A stretch of 31,300 nucleotides of DNA from an uncultured Clostridia bacterium (lineage in GTDB: Bacteria; Bacillota; Clostridia; Oscillospirales; Ruminococcaceae): contig CAMUJF010000024.1 of assembly GCA_947089135.1 (NCBI GenBank), forward strand, positions 1 to 31,300, in the 5' to 3' direction. Shown one piece after another: positions 30,968-31,300 of the stretch. The notes under the pieces were generated by a model. It worked only from the letters and a program-made list of their open reading frames with translations. It was not told the origin of the DNA and searched no databases. A program made the translations under genes and the position numbers. Position 1 is the stretch's first letter. Every line of letters begins with the position of its first letter.

Positions 30968-31300
30968 CTAAGACAAGGACGCGGTATTTTTTCCGCCAAT
31001 CGTATGTTCATAATCATAACGCTCAACATTTGTAGTTTGGCTTGCAATACGAGGTACAATGATACCATTTGCTTTCAAAATATCGCGATTAAAAGCTCTT
31101 TTGCTGAGTCTTATATGTTCACCACGCTCAATTAAATATTTTGTGAATTTTCCATAAAAATCCTTGTCACGGGCATTATCAAGATAAATTTTCTTTACCT
31201 TGCGATCTATCCAGCCAATGTCGGAATCCGTACCCAATTCAGTGTCAAATGCGCTCCATAACGCGGGTATATTTGTTTCCGTAGTCAATGCAATTTTAGT
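30968..31300 (-). CDS. Unidentified protein, 5' end outside the window
   Basis: The frame is open to the right edge, so at least 110 residues are seen and the start lies beyond 31300. The visible part is soluble and charged: ETNIPALWSAFDTELGTDSD, IDRKVKKIYLDNARDKDF, KYLIERGEHIRLSKRAFNRD, NGIIVPRI and a C-terminal HTIGGKNTASLS. I do not recognise the family. The TTG at 31288 is probably not the true start. It converges on ssrA, and its stop lies 18 bases from the CIRCE-type hairpin that likely terminates it. Regions beside ssrA often hold inserted elements, so foreign origin is possible but unproven. Confidence 0.6.
   Translation of the reverse strand, partial: TKIALTTETNIPALWSAFDTELGTDSDIGWIDRKVKKIYLDNARDKDFYGKFTKYLIERGEHIRLSKRAFNRDILKANGIIVPRIASQTTNVERYDYEHTIGGKNTASLS

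Noticed and set aside
30613..31068. 151-residue minus-strand frame
   Set aside because: It runs through the tmRNA gene, its terminator and the CIRCE palindrome, so it cannot be a real protein gene.

Overview
The window looks like a chromosomal segment of a spore-forming, anaerobic Clostridia, most like the Ruminococcus/Oscillospiraceae group. This is inferred from gene content, not from any search: AdhE with a Rex-type operator, Obg, mini-RNase III, YebC, ClpB, SmpB next to tmRNA, a remnant of the spore-coat gene cotJC, Gram-positive-type Shine-Dalgarno sequences and many TTGACA-17-TATAAT promoters.

Positions 1-8175 are accessory DNA. They hold a GNAT acetyltransferase with an apparent N-terminal frameshift, a truncated cotJC fragment abutting a large serine recombinase (960-2435), a small orphan ORF, an orphan promoter with a hairpin, and a compact four-gene minus-strand operon (7523 down to 3156). 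That operon encodes a second large serine recombinase with an unusual C-terminal domain, a stand-alone protein homologous to that C-terminal domain, and two ParB-like proteins whose nucleotide-binding motifs are degenerate. A divergent XRE repressor gene (7714-8076) and a large inverted repeat between the two transcription units suggest a self-regulated switch. This operon is one of the two strongest candidates for an undescribed system.

Positions 8192-13982 are the other candidate. A TetR repressor is divergent from a five-gene operon (alpha/beta hydrolase, stand-alone NRPS-type condensation protein, carrier protein, adenylate-forming ligase, SCP2-like lipid-binding protein). The operon promoter and leader carry three copies of a TTCGAC-N5-GTCGAA operator, and a strong bidirectional terminator closes it. 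The likely product is an acylated small molecule or lipid made by a minimal dissociated NRPS-like line.

Positions 13986-21264 are metabolic and signalling genes on the minus strand: a Cache-domain hybrid histidine kinase, an aldo/keto reductase with a flavodoxin-fold reductase, and adhE under a Rex-like site.

Positions 21725-26516 form a plus-strand housekeeping run: obgE, a hypothetical gene, tandem Nudix paralogs, mini-RNase III, an MBL-fold hydrolase and yebC, ended by a terminator. clpB follows on the minus strand, then a small DUF6514-like gene, smpB and ssrA (tmRNA). Beyond tmRNA lies a perfect 23-bp-stem palindrome containing a consensus CIRCE element, followed by an unidentified gene cut by the window edge.
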